IMG/VR virus record: IMGVR_UViG_3300015372_000020
Coordinates: 1 to 25,657 of that record
DNA length: 25,657 nucleotides
Source: a virus
Reading direction: 5' to 3' (one strand)
The notes beneath the pieces are model-generated. The model was not told the origin of the DNA. It ran no database searches and was given only the letters and a program-made list of their open reading frames with translations. The translations under genes were made by a program, and so were the position numbers. How positions within the stretch are numbered: position 1 is the first letter of the stretch; the number at the start of each line of letters is the position of its first letter. Of the stretch, positions 1-7,586 are shown piece by piece.

Positions 1-2
1 AC

Positions 3-1277
3 GACGAGCAAATCTACCTCTCACCGCTCGGAGGCGGCAGCTACCGAATACGAGGACGCGGCCTCGGCAACACCACCCCGGACAGCCACACCGCCGGAGC
101 AGACGTCAACTGGGGCGACAGCTTCGACCTCGCACTCACCGCCACCGAGGACATCAACCACGACTTCACCGCCGACATCAACTCGACGGGCAGCTTCACC
201 TATCCAGGCTGGCTGATCTGCTTCGACAGCTCGCAGGCGTACCTCTCTGGCGACCGCTACCCAATGCACGTCACGGAAGTCCTCGGCGTGTTCGATGCCG
301 GGGTAGGCACGACGGGCAGTAGTCGCACGGATGGGCCGCAGCCCAACGCCATCGCTGCGCCCGCTACCACCTCAGACGATTGCCCCGCAGCCCTGTCAAA
401 TCCCTCGCGCATCGACACGGACATCGACGTGGGCGATGTGGCTGTTGTGCGCTTCACAAACCCAGAGGCGAGCGTGCTTGATCTCGGGCCTCGGAGCGTG
501 TCCCTTCAGTCCTGGTTCGGCCTAAAGCGTGTCTCAACGAGCGATGCGGATGTGACATTCACGGACCCTAACGGGATCGTCGTGGATACCACGGGAACCT
601 ATGACACCTTCACAGGCAGCGTGAACGGCGAGTGGGATGATCCCGTGCCGCTCGTCACGGGCATTGCTCCTGACGCGAGCGATGTCGCTGGCTTTGCGGT
701 GCCTACACCTAATCCGGTCGCCTGGACCACTGTGACGCTCCCAAAAACCGACCGTTTCTTCACGCGAGGGTCCGGGCACGGCGGATATGACGAAAAAGGC
801 TGGCCCATGTGCTGCCTCGCCGTGCGCCAGGGCAACCGCCGTGTCCCACATTGGGCCTCGTGGGATTGGCACAACTATGCCTACGTTTACACGGGCTTCG
901 GCATCGACGCGACCTACGCCCAAATCCTCATCAACCGCAATGGCGTCGTGTTCGACAGCGTGCCCGTGGTCGATCTGCCGAACAACCTGGACATCGACGG
1001 CCCCGATACCGTTTGGGATGACGGCACCTATTTCATTGGGGCGAGCTGGTACGTCGTGCTGTTCAACACGCCGTACATCGTGTTCGGCCCCACCATTGGC
1101 GGCACCATTATCCCCATCGGGCCTGGTGGTGGTACTGCTGCTCCTGGCGTTAGTTTCGGCGGTGGGCCTTCTCCCGACGGAGGGACCGTCAGTGTCCCAC
1201 CGACAACCATTGAAGGCGGCGAAGGCGGTGACATTTCCCCAACGCCATCCGGTATCCATATTTGGCAGAGATTTTGA
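3..1277 (+). CDS. Unrecognised probable structural protein, C-terminal part (5' end outside window)
   Basis: The reading frame is open from the left edge through to a TGA at 1275-1277, so at least 424 residues are present and the start lies upstream. An internal ATG at 264 has no ribosome binding site and the frame stays coding-like before it, so it is not taken as the start. The protein is rich in Asp, Thr, Gly and Pro, has few charged helices and looks mostly beta. A stretch with GHGGYDEKGWPMCCLAVRQ and many Trp/Tyr precedes a Gly/Pro-rich low-complexity tail (about 1125-1240). No membrane segment is evident. Its place just before the terminase block, at what may be the wrapped-round end of a circular or permuted genome, fits a tail or receptor-binding protein, but no family was recognised and the role is inference only. 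Confidence 0.6.
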   Translation, partial: DEQIYLSPLGGGSYRIRGRGLGNTTPDSHTAGADVNWGDSFDLALTATEDINHDFTADINSTGSFTYPGWLICFDSSQAYLSGDRYPMHVTEVLGVFDAGVGTTGSSRTDGPQPNAIAAPATTSDDCPAALSNPSRIDTDIDVGDVAVVRFTNPEASVLDLGPRSVSLQSWFGLKRVSTSDADVTFTDPNGIVVDTTGTYDTFTGSVNGEWDDPVPLVTGIAPDASDVAGFAVPTPNPVAWTTVTLPKTDRFFTRGSGHGGYDEKGWPMCCLAVRQGNRRVPHWASWDWHNYAYVYTGFGIDATYAQILINRNGVVFDSVPVVDLPNNLDIDGPDTVWDDGTYFIGASWYVVLFNTPYIVFGPTIGGTIIPIGPGGGTAAPGVSFGGGPSPDGGTVSVPPTTIEGGEGGDISPTPSGIHIWQRF

Positions 1278-1340
1278 CCCTGCCATGCCTGACCTGGCCC
1301 TACTGCGCCCTGCCGTACCCGGCCGCACCTGGCCGTGCGA

Positions 1341-1369
1341 TTGCATAATTCTATTCGCTAGGCTACTGT
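1341..1369 (+). promoter_or_regulatory. Weak candidate sigma70-type promoter upstream of the packaging genes
   Basis: TTGCAT (1341-1346) and TACTGT (1364-1369) are separated by 17 bases in a locally AT-richer patch of an otherwise GC-rich gap. A perfect TTGACA follows at 1371-1376, but no -10 is seen at the right distance from it. If used, the promoter would make a leader of about 50 bases before meeting the hairpin at 1426. The match is modest and the call is tentative. Confidence 0.3.
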
Positions 1370-1425
1370 CTTGACAACGTGGAGTGCGACCACACGCACG
1401 CACGCCCATGCGAAAGCCACCCCCC

Positions 1426-1448
1426 AACCGCCGCAAGGCGGTTTTCTT
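1426..1448 (+). terminator. Rho-independent terminator with GCAA tetraloop
   Basis: AACCGCC (1426-1432) pairs perfectly with GGCGGTT (1437-1443) around a GCAA (GNRA) loop, followed by TTCTT. It lies 30 bases before the next start codon and 150 bases after the previous stop. It probably ends the transcript of the left-edge gene and limits read-through into the terminase operon. Confidence 0.75.
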
Positions 1449-1477
1449 CTGCCCTGATTCACCCGTAGGAGGACGAA

Positions 1478-1672
1478 ATGCCGTCGTATAGAGAGCGCCG
1501 CGAGGCGGGGGAATTTGCAGTCACCGCGACAAAGTACGACAAGGACAAGCCAGCGCTGGAAGCGGTACAGGAGGCAGCCGAGGAGGAAGGCGTAGCCGAG
1601 GAGGAAGGCGCAGCCGAGGAACCAGCGCCGAGGCCGAAGCGCTCGGGCGTCAAGGTGTCAAGCGACGAATGA
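1478..1672 (+). CDS. Small acidic protein of unknown function
   Basis: The gene encodes 64 residues. A strong ribosome binding site (AGGAGG) sits about 6 bases before the ATG. The N-terminal third is basic and Tyr-containing (MPSYRERREAGEF). The middle is a Glu/Ala-rich stretch with a short near-repeat (EEEGVAEEEGAAEE, coded by 9-15-bp repeats around 1570-1620), and the C-terminus is basic (RPKRSGVKV). It looks disordered. The stop overlaps the start of the HNH gene (ATGA), so the two are probably co-translated. Position before HNH and terminase would allow a small packaging accessory role, even a minimal small-terminase-like protein, but there is no recognisable DNA-binding domain. Confidence 0.65.
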   Translation: MPSYRERREAGEFAVTATKYDKDKPALEAVQEAAEEEGVAEEEGAAEEPAPRPKRSGVKVSSDE

Positions 1673-1932
1673 GGCGGCACCTGCGAAGCGCAGCGGCGCG
1701 GGGATACGGTCGCACGCATCAGGCGACGCGCCAACGTCTCGCACCGCTGGTTGCCACAGGGACGGTGATCTGCCCGCGCTGTGAGAAGCCGATTCGACCA
1801 GGCCAGAAATGGCATCTGGGACACACCGATGATCGCAGCACGTACTCAGGGCCAGAACATGAGCGGTGCAACCTGATTGCAGCAGCGAACAAGACGAACT
1901 CCCGACACCTGAAGGTGAGTCGAGCGTGGTAA
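1669..1932 (+). CDS. HNH endonuclease
   Basis: The gene encodes 87 residues. The core has a CPRC zinc knuckle (about residues 37-40), then HLGHTDD and GPEHERCN. This is the His-Asn-His layout of the short phage HNH nucleases found beside terminase genes, in which the H-x-x-C-N end completes the beta-beta-alpha-metal fold. In HK97-like phages such HNH proteins are known to assist terminase in cleaving DNA at the packaging site. The N-terminus is Arg-rich and may bind DNA. It overlaps the previous gene by ATGA and the terminase start by 7 bases, supporting a shared packaging function. The assignment to HNH is strong; the packaging role comes from context. Confidence 0.88.
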   Translation: MRRHLRSAAARGYGRTHQATRQRLAPLVATGTVICPRCEKPIRPGQKWHLGHTDDRSTYSGPEHERCNLIAAANKTNSRHLKVSRAW

Positions 1933-3365
1933 CAGCCGCACCGCCATATGTCCCGCCCCGCATCGCGTCATGGCCTGAGTACGACGATGACTCGTTCGGC
2001 CGGGAGGCTATCGACCTCGCCGCTCGCGCGGGCCTGAAGCTCGACCCGTGGCAGGAGTTCATGCTGATTCATGGCTGTGGACGCAACGATGGCAGGTGGG
2101 CGGCTTTTGAAGTCGGGTGCGTCGTCCCCCGGCAGAACGGCAAAGGCGCTATCGAGGAGGCCCGCGAGCTAGCCAGCCTGTTCTTGCTCAAGGACCAATT
2201 CGTCATCCACTCGGCGCACCAATTCGACACCTCGCTGGAGGCGTTCCGCCGACTGCTCTCTTACATTGAGGACACGCCCGAGCTGGAGCGCCAGATCAAG
2301 CAGATTCGGCGCTCGCACGGCGAGGAGGGGGTCGAACTTACGAATGGAAACCGCATCCGATACCGGACACGAACGAAAGGCGGCGGCCGTGGATTCAGTT
2401 GCGACCTCCTCATTTTGGACGAGGCCATGTTCCTGCCTGATATGGCGATGGGGGCACTCCTACCAACGCTTTCTGCACGTCCCGATCCGCAGGTTTGGTA
2501 CGGCGGGTCGGCGGTGGACCAGCTCGTCCATGAACACGGGGTCGTCCTCGCCCGCCTCCGTGAACGTGGTCAGGAGGGCAACGACCCCTCGCTCGTTTAT
2601 GCCGAGTGGTCGCTCGACTTCGACAATCCCTCCGAGATAACAGACGATTTGGCTGTGGACCAAACGCTGTGGCGGGAATCAAACCCGGCGCTCGACATTC
2701 GCATCCGACCCGAACACATCGCTCACGAGCAGCGCTCAGTCGAGCGACGCATCTTCGCCGTCGAGCGTCTGAACGTCGGCGATTGGCCGCGCACCGACGA
2801 GGTAACGGTCACGATGATCCCGCTGGAACAGTGGGACGAGCTAGCCGATCCGAACTCCGTTCTGCTCAACCCCGTCTGCCTCGCCTACGACATTTCACCG
2901 GAGCGCAAGGCGTCCATCGCTGCTGCTGGTCGTAACGCCGACGGGCAATGGCACGTCGAGGTGATCGCGCAGAAGAACGGCACGGGCTGGATTCCCGATG
3001 CCCTCAGTAGGTACGTCGATGACCACGAGCCGCACATGGTCGTCTGCGACACCTTCGGGCCATCCGGGTCGATGATGCACGCCGTCGAGGAGGCGGGCGT
3101 GCTGATCGAAGGCATGACCGCTTCCGAGCATGGACAAGCCTGCGGCCTCCTGCTCGACGCCGTGAATGAAAAGACGCTGCGGCACCTTGGCAGCGCTGAC
3201 CTCCGCAACGCCATCAAGGGCGCTGCGACCAGGCCGCTCGGAGACGCATGGGCTTGGTCGAGAAAGGACTCCAACGTGGACATCAGCCCGCTCGTCTCAT
3301 CGACGCTAGCGCTGTGGGCCGCTATGCAAATGCCGGAGGGTGGTGGCCCGATTGAAATTTGGTGA
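1926..3365 (+). CDS. terL: Terminase large subunit
   Basis: This is the packaging motor ATPase and nuclease that fills the prohead through the portal. From the GTG at 1926 it has 479 residues. This start is preferred over the ATG at 1866 because AAGGTGAG lies about 7 bases upstream and the overlap with HNH is short. The Walker A-like motif VVPRQNGKG lies near residues 67-75 and the Walker B LLILDEA near 160-167, with a WYGGSA segment after it. The C-terminal RNase H-like nuclease has candidate metal-binding Asp residues in AYDIS (about 321), VCDTFG and VDISPLVS. Length and motif order are typical of HK97-type large terminases. It overlaps the portal gene by about 20 bases. Confidence 0.93.
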   Translation: MVTAAPPYVPPRIASWPEYDDDSFGREAIDLAARAGLKLDPWQEFMLIHGCGRNDGRWAAFEVGCVVPRQNGKGAIEEARELASLFLLKDQFVIHSAHQFDTSLEAFRRLLSYIEDTPELERQIKQIRRSHGEEGVELTNGNRIRYRTRTKGGGRGFSCDLLILDEAMFLPDMAMGALLPTLSARPDPQVWYGGSAVDQLVHEHGVVLARLRERGQEGNDPSLVYAEWSLDFDNPSEITDDLAVDQTLWRESNPALDIRIRPEHIAHEQRSVERRIFAVERLNVGDWPRTDEVTVTMIPLEQWDELADPNSVLLNPVCLAYDISPERKASIAAAGRNADGQWHVEVIAQKNGTGWIPDALSRYVDDHEPHMVVCDTFGPSGSMMHAVEEAGVLIEGMTASEHGQACGLLLDAVNEKTLRHLGSADLRNAIKGAATRPLGDAWAWSRKDSNVDISPLVSSTLALWAAMQMPEGGGPIEIW

Positions 3366-4587
3366 TCTGTTCCCGACGTTCAAGCGCGACGACACCCTAG
3401 AGCGCCAGGACACGACCGTCGATTGGGACACCCAGATGCACAATTTCTGGGAGACGCTGAAGGGCACGGGCTTCACACCGCGCCTGATCGACCGCGTGTG
3501 GGTGGCGAATCGCTGTATGCAGCTCTGCTGCCAGGAGATCGCCTCCATGCCCCTGCGCTTCTTCGGCACCACGACGCCCGCCTGGGTATCGAATCCTGAT
3601 CCGATTTGGTATCCGAACGGCATCGGCGATGCCGTTTTCGCGGCCACATGGTCGATGTACGGATGGGGCGACGCCTTCCTCTACGTCACCTCGACCTATG
3701 CGAACGGCCTGCCGTCCGGCTGGACCGTCCTCAACCCGGAGCCGATCTCTGTCGAGCAGAACGCTGACGGGACGAGGAAATACCGTTCGGGCAACACCCT
3801 GCTCGACTCGTCGCGCGTGGTGCAGATCACCCGCGATCCGCGCGGAGGGTTGCGGGGCACCAGCGCCCTCCGCTCCTATGCCCCGCACTTGTGGGCCTCG
3901 CTCGCGGCTGGCGAACTCGGGCAGGTAATGGTCGGCGAGGGGTCCGTTCCGCACGCCGTCTTGAAGCTGCAAAAAGGTCACAAGATCGACAAGGCTCAGG
4001 CGGCGGGAATTCAGAATCAGTGGGCGCTGGCCTCAGCGGTCCGTCGCGGCCTCCCCGCAGTCCTTCCGCCCGAGATCGAATTTGAGCAGCTTGCTTTCTC
4101 GCCCAAGGACCTGCTGCTCCTCGACGCGCAGCAGTTTGAGGCTCGCGTCATCGCCTCGGCCTTCGGTGTCCCGCCCTTCCTGCTCGGGATGCCGCTGGAG
4201 GGCAGCTTGACCTATCAGTCGCCGGATATGTTGATCGAACAGTGGTGGCGCACGGAGTTGCGGCCAGCGCAGTTCCGTATCTCACAAGCGCTCTCGGCCC
4301 AAATGCTGCCGCGCGGCTCCTGGGTCGAATTCGACGCCCGCGACATTCTCGCCCCGCCGCTGCCGGAGCTGGTCAAGGCGTGGTCGCAACTGCTGGCTGA
4401 CGGCGCGGTCACTGTGGACGAGTACCGCGCGGCCGTCCTGCGGCTTCCGCCGCTAGAGCAGGGTGATGAGCTAGGCGCTGTCGATGAACTCAGGACGCCT
4501 GCCGTCGCAAATTCCAACACCAACGTCCAACCGCTGCGGCCCGCTATGGCTCAGGACGCTGTGGTCGAAGGGGTGCTGTCCCCGTGA
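3343..4587 (+). CDS. Portal protein (HK97 family)
   Basis: The portal is the dodecameric ring at the capsid vertex through which DNA enters and leaves. The product is about 414 residues, the usual size for HK97-like portals. Family-like stretches include WVANRCMQLCCQEIASMPLRFF near the N-terminus, LLLLDAQQFEARVIASAFGVPPFLLGM and TYQSPDMLIEQWWRTELRP in the clip and stem region, and a C-terminal VTVDEYRAAVLRLPPL. The start is uncertain. GTG at 3340 or 3343 and TTG at 3352 are all in frame, and the only Shine-Dalgarno-like sequence (GGAGGG, 3335-3340) sits best for 3352. It overlaps the terminase end and is followed 10 bases later by the protease gene. Confidence 0.9.
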   Translation: MARLKFGDLFPTFKRDDTLERQDTTVDWDTQMHNFWETLKGTGFTPRLIDRVWVANRCMQLCCQEIASMPLRFFGTTTPAWVSNPDPIWYPNGIGDAVFAATWSMYGWGDAFLYVTSTYANGLPSGWTVLNPEPISVEQNADGTRKYRSGNTLLDSSRVVQITRDPRGGLRGTSALRSYAPHLWASLAAGELGQVMVGEGSVPHAVLKLQKGHKIDKAQAAGIQNQWALASAVRRGLPAVLPPEIEFEQLAFSPKDLLLLDAQQFEARVIASAFGVPPFLLGMPLEGSLTYQSPDMLIEQWWRTELRPAQFRISQALSAQMLPRGSWVEFDARDILAPPLPELVKAWSQLLADGAVTVDEYRAAVLRLPPLEQGDELGAVDELRTPAVANSNTNVQPLRPAMAQDAVVEGVLSP

Positions 4588-4597
4588 GGAGGTTCAC

Positions 4598-5953
4598 ATG
4601 AGCGAAACAGTCATCGACCCGGAAGCCGAGCCGCAGGATGAGCCGACGCCGGAGCCGGAGCCGGAAGCTGAACCCGGCGAGGAGACGCCGCCGACCGACC
4701 CGCCCGAGGACGCGCTGGAGCGCACGGTTCGCACACGGGAGTACGCGGTCGAAATGGAGCAGGGCGATGGTCGCACCATCGACGCCCGCATCGTTCCCTA
4801 CAACACCCCGGCGCAGGTGGCCGATCCGCCGTTCTTCATCCCGTACATGGAGGAGTTCGTACCAGGCGCGTTCGACAAGCAGACCAGGGCAGCCGACAAG
4901 GTGAAGGTGTGGCTCAACTTTGAGCATGAGGGCGGGCTGCGCGGGATCGTTGGGCATGGAGTCTCACTCGCCGACGAGGGTGCCAATTTCCTGCGGGCCA
5001 GCTTCCGTGTTCACGACAACGCCGACGGAGACAAGGCGCTCCAGATGGTGAACGACGGCTTGCTGACCGGGATGTCGGTCGAATACATCCCGCTGAAGTC
5101 GCGCAAGAACGAGCGCGGCATCATGCAGCGGCTCCGCGCTCACATCGACAAGGTGAGCCTCTGCCGCTTCCCTGCCTTCCAGGGCGCAGAGGTCGTGGCT
5201 GTACGAGCCGCGCCCGTCCTCGCCGACATCGAAGTCCCGCACGCCGATCCAGAGCTAACGGAGCGGCTGGAAGCACTCGGCATCCATGCGATCAAGCGCA
5301 CGGCCATCGCACATGGGTCGTGGAACCCAGACCCGGATCGCTACACGGACGAGGAGTACGAGGCTGCCTGCCTGGTGGATCGCGGCGGCGATGCACCTGC
5401 AAAGGAACGGTGCGATCTCGTTGTTCTGGAGCCGGACGGGGCGATCAACATGAACGCCCTGGAGCCTGCCGTGGCGATTCTTCAGCGGGGAGCGCTCCGA
5501 GGACTGTCCACGTCGATCAAGATGCGGGCCGCGCAGATGCTCATGCGCTACTACAACCAGGCTCTCATCGACCCGCCGCCGCAGCTCGTGGGCATGGCTC
5601 GCGGCAAGGCCGTGTCACCGCATCGGCCGCTGAAGCGGATCGCTGTCACGCAGAAGCCGTGGGATGGATCGGCCTCTCGGTACACGGAGGAGGAGTACCA
5701 GCGGGCCACGCTGATCGACCGTGGCGGGGATGCCAGCGTCAAAGAACGCTGCTCTGTCCCTGTGCTGGAGCCGGATGGGACGCTGAACGTCAATGCTCTC
5801 GGGCCTGCTGCTGCGGCCCTGGAAGGCGCTCGCACTCCACTCGCCGATGTCACTCCGGCGATGCGGGCATCAGCGGCCCGCAAGCTGCTCCGCTACTACG
5901 CGGCGGCTGGCAAGACACCGCCCGACGGCCTTCGGGCATTGGCCGGGGGCTAG
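4598..5953 (+). CDS. HK97-type prohead protease (peptidase S78) with duplicated C-terminal domain
   Basis: The protease matures the prohead by cutting the capsid scaffold domain. The ATG at 4598 follows GAGGAGG and gives 451 residues, about twice the usual size. Residues 1-45 are a Glu/Pro-rich acidic tail. The protease core (about 45-215) has His110 in FEHEGG and Ser160 in GMSVEY, matching the S78 catalytic His and Ser. The rest holds two related domains (about 233-325 and 346-440). Each has W..., RYT-[DE]-EEY, [CT]L[VI]DRGGDA, KERC, V-LEPDG-[AT]-[IL]N-[MV]NAL, and an Ala-rich helix ending [ML][LR]YY. Such domains follow the protease in some phages, but I cannot name a function. A scaffolding role is possible, although the capsid protein already seems to carry its own delta domain. 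Confidence 0.9.
   Translation: MSETVIDPEAEPQDEPTPEPEPEAEPGEETPPTDPPEDALERTVRTREYAVEMEQGDGRTIDARIVPYNTPAQVADPPFFIPYMEEFVPGAFDKQTRAADKVKVWLNFEHEGGLRGIVGHGVSLADEGANFLRASFRVHDNADGDKALQMVNDGLLTGMSVEYIPLKSRKNERGIMQRLRAHIDKVSLCRFPAFQGAEVVAVRAAPVLADIEVPHADPELTERLEALGIHAIKRTAIAHGSWNPDPDRYTDEEYEAACLVDRGGDAPAKERCDLVVLEPDGAINMNALEPAVAILQRGALRGLSTSIKMRAAQMLMRYYNQALIDPPPQLVGMARGKAVSPHRPLKRIAVTQKPWDGSASRYTEEEYQRATLIDRGGDASVKERCSVPVLEPDGTLNVNALGPAAAALEGARTPLADVTPAMRASAARKLLRYYAAAGKTPPDGLRALAGG
5293..5915 (+). repeat. Intragenic duplication of a ~100-residue domain in the protease gene
   Basis: Two copies start at about 5293 (KRTAIAHGSW) and 5634 (KRIAVTQKPW), about 341 bases apart. They share the RYT-EEY, DRGGDA, KERC and LEPDG motifs in the same order. 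DNA identity is clear around the motifs but not throughout, so the duplication is old. Confidence 0.8.
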
Positions 5954-6004
5954 CGAGCTGGAGAAATACTCGGCCAAAACCAGGCCAAAACGCAGAAATA
6001 CCCC

Positions 6005-6034
6005 TTGACGTGAACCCCGTAATCTACTTATATG
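6005..6034 (+). promoter_or_regulatory. Strong sigma70-type promoter for the capsid gene
   Basis: TTGACG (6005-6010) and TATATG (6029-6034) are 18 bases apart; a TTATAT reading gives 17. The patch is clearly AT-richer than its surroundings and lies in a 226-base gap before the capsid gene. A short direct repeat GGCCAAAAC lies just upstream (about 5969-5990). Transcription would start near 6041 and leave a leader of about 140 bases. An extra promoter here would raise capsid output, the most abundant virion protein. Confidence 0.65.
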
Positions 6035-6047
6035 CAGGCAGTTGTAG

Positions 6048-6105
6048 TTCGCAAGAAATAAAGGCGCACATCGCCGCCTTTCGGACACGGGCACATCGCT
6101 GCGAA
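6048..6105 (+). promoter_or_regulatory. Structured 5' leader of the capsid mRNA
   Basis: TTCGCA (6048-6053) can pair with TGCGAA (6100-6105). Inside it AAAGGCG (6060-6066) pairs with CGCCTTT (6075-6081) around an 8-base loop. The 9-mer GCACATCGC occurs twice, at 6066-6074 (mostly in that loop) and 6091-6099. There is no T-tract, so this is not an obvious terminator. It may stabilise the mRNA or bind a protein. The pairing is seen directly; function is inference. Confidence 0.5.
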
Positions 6106-6179
6106 TGGCGACACCCCCGCGCGAAGGCAAGCGACACCCGCCACGGAAGCCCATACAGAACGAAAGGGAGGAACAACCC

Positions 6180-7475
6180 GTGTCAGGGCTTGTGAACGTA
6201 ACGCGGATGCGCTTGGAGCGGCTTGCCGACGAGCGTTCCCGCACCGAGGAGAAGATCGGCGACATCATCGAACTCGCCGAGGAGGAGCATCGGGAACTCG
6301 CCGAGTACGAGGCCGAGCAGCTTTCTCGTCACCGCACCCACCTCACCGAGCTGGAGACGGAGATCGGGATGCTCGCTGACGACCTGGAGCGCGTGGACGG
6401 GGCGAGGGATGTCTCGGCCGTGCTTCGTGGTCGCCAGGATCAGAGCGGCGGCAACGGCTCATCGCTCGGCACCGGGACGGGCCTCGTGGAGTTCGGCGAT
6501 GACGGCCCGGTCGTGTACCGCACGTATGCGGCCTACGCCCGCGACGTGATCCTCAGCCGCTTCGATCTCATCGCCTCGCAGGTGGATGGCCCCGGTGGGG
6601 CTACTCAGGTGCGAGAGCAGGCGATGGAGCGGTTGCAGCGCACCGTCCAGAACACCACAACGAGCGACATCGAAGGTCTGCTCCCGCCGCAGCACATGGC
6701 GCAGATCATGGACATCATCGACGGTTCCCGGCCCGTGGTCACGACCGCTCGCCGGGTCGATCTGTCCAGCGGCAAGCTGACCTACCCGAAGATCGGGCAG
6801 CGCCCCGAGGTGCTGAAGCAGGGGTCTGAAAAGACCGAGGCAGGCACGCAGAAGATGGAGGTCAGCCTGGAAGATATGACGGCTGACACCTACCTGGGTG
6901 CAGGCGACCTGTCGTGGCAGGCGATCAATTGGTCCACCCCGAACGCCCTTCAGCTTTGGTTCGATCTGGCTGCTGAGGCTTACGGGCGTGCGACCGAGAC
7001 GGCCGCTTGCACCGAACTCTCCGGCACGGCCATTGGCACGATCTCGGTGCCGCTCGGAACGGCCGGGACGGAGAACTTCGCGGCGTGGTCGGCGGCCATC
7101 GTTGCGGCCATCAGCTCCATCTACAGCACCACGGGTGGACGGGCACGCACGAACACGCTCTACCTCTCGGCCAATCGGTTCTTCGCCCTCGCGGGCATCG
7201 CAACCGATCAGGTCCTCAACATCAGCGCGGTCGGCAACCTCGACATCGCTTCGATGACGGGCACCTTCCGTGGCCTCCGCGTCGTGGGGAGCTACGGCTT
7301 CGACACCAACCGGGCCATCGTCGGCGACTCGTCGGCGTTCCTGGTCGGAGAGACGCCGGGGGCACCCGTCGAAATGCGAGCCGTCGAGCCTGCCATCGGC
7401 GGGATGGAGGTCGGCGTGATCGGTGCCTTCCAGAGCAAGGTGTTCGATCCGCAGAGGTTCGTCAAGCTCTCCTAG
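6180..7475 (+). CDS. Major capsid protein, HK97 fold, with N-terminal scaffolding (delta) domain
   Basis: This is the main shell protein. The GTG at 6180 is chosen because GGGAGGA lies 7 bases upstream, giving 431 residues. An in-frame ATG at 6105 would add 25 residues but lacks a binding site. Residues about 8-70 are Glu/Leu/Arg-rich helix (RLADERSRTEEKIGDIIELA and onward), typical of the delta domain that scaffolds assembly and is removed by the S78 protease. A Gly-rich linker follows near residues 84-98, where cleavage is likely. The HK97 fold covers the rest, with a P-domain-like LTYPKIGQRPEV region, an A-domain stretch (NTLYLSANRFFALAGI), and the ending AVEPAIGGMEVGVIGAFQSK. It has its own promoter and is followed by strong hairpins, fitting separate, high expression. 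Confidence 0.93.
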   Translation: MSGLVNVTRMRLERLADERSRTEEKIGDIIELAEEEHRELAEYEAEQLSRHRTHLTELETEIGMLADDLERVDGARDVSAVLRGRQDQSGGNGSSLGTGTGLVEFGDDGPVVYRTYAAYARDVILSRFDLIASQVDGPGGATQVREQAMERLQRTVQNTTTSDIEGLLPPQHMAQIMDIIDGSRPVVTTARRVDLSSGKLTYPKIGQRPEVLKQGSEKTEAGTQKMEVSLEDMTADTYLGAGDLSWQAINWSTPNALQLWFDLAAEAYGRATETAACTELSGTAIGTISVPLGTAGTENFAAWSAAIVAAISSIYSTTGGRARTNTLYLSANRFFALAGIATDQVLNISAVGNLDIASMTGTFRGLRVVGSYGFDTNRAIVGDSSAFLVGETPGAPVEMRAVEPAIGGMEVGVIGAFQSKVFDPQRFVKLS

Positions 7476-7508
7476 CCGCATAGGAGAGGAAGCCCCTGCG
7501 CCGCAAAA

Positions 7509-7568
7509 GGGGGCCGCCCGCGTCCACGGTTTCCACAAAGCCAGGAATGGGGCGGCCCCCTCGGGGCC
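7509..7568 (+). promoter_or_regulatory. GC-rich competing hairpins after the capsid gene
   Basis: GGGGGCCGCCC (7509-7519) pairs perfectly over 11 bases with GGGCGGCCCCC (7550-7560) across a 30-base loop. The right arm overlaps a second hairpin, GGCCCC (7554-7559) with GGGGCC (7563-7568) around a CTC triloop, so the two cannot form together. Only ATTT follows, which is a poor terminator tail. The next gene's GAGAGGAGG binding site lies immediately downstream. It may protect the 3' end of capsid mRNA, attenuate transcription, or gate the next gene's translation. Confidence 0.6.
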
Positions 7569-7586
7569 ATTTGAGAGGAGGAATCA

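Noticed and set aside
534-1436. A 300-codon minus-strand open frame over the left-edge gene and gap
   Set aside because: It is Arg/Gly/His-rich, has no start signal, and the plus frame is more protein-like.
1278-1477. Packaging site (cos or pac) in the gap before the terminase genes
   Set aside because: The location would be reasonable, but no cohesive-end signature or repeat set can be identified from one sequence.
6105-6179. N-terminal extension of the capsid gene from an ATG at 6105 (25 extra residues)
   Set aside because: There is no ribosome binding site, the stretch overlaps the predicted structured leader and it is Pro/Arg-rich without family resemblance; GTG 6180 has GGGAGGA in place.
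6459-7538. A 359-codon minus-strand open frame across the capsid gene
   Set aside because: It is an Arg/His/Asp-rich mirror of a clearly identified capsid gene, typical of GC-rich antisense frames.
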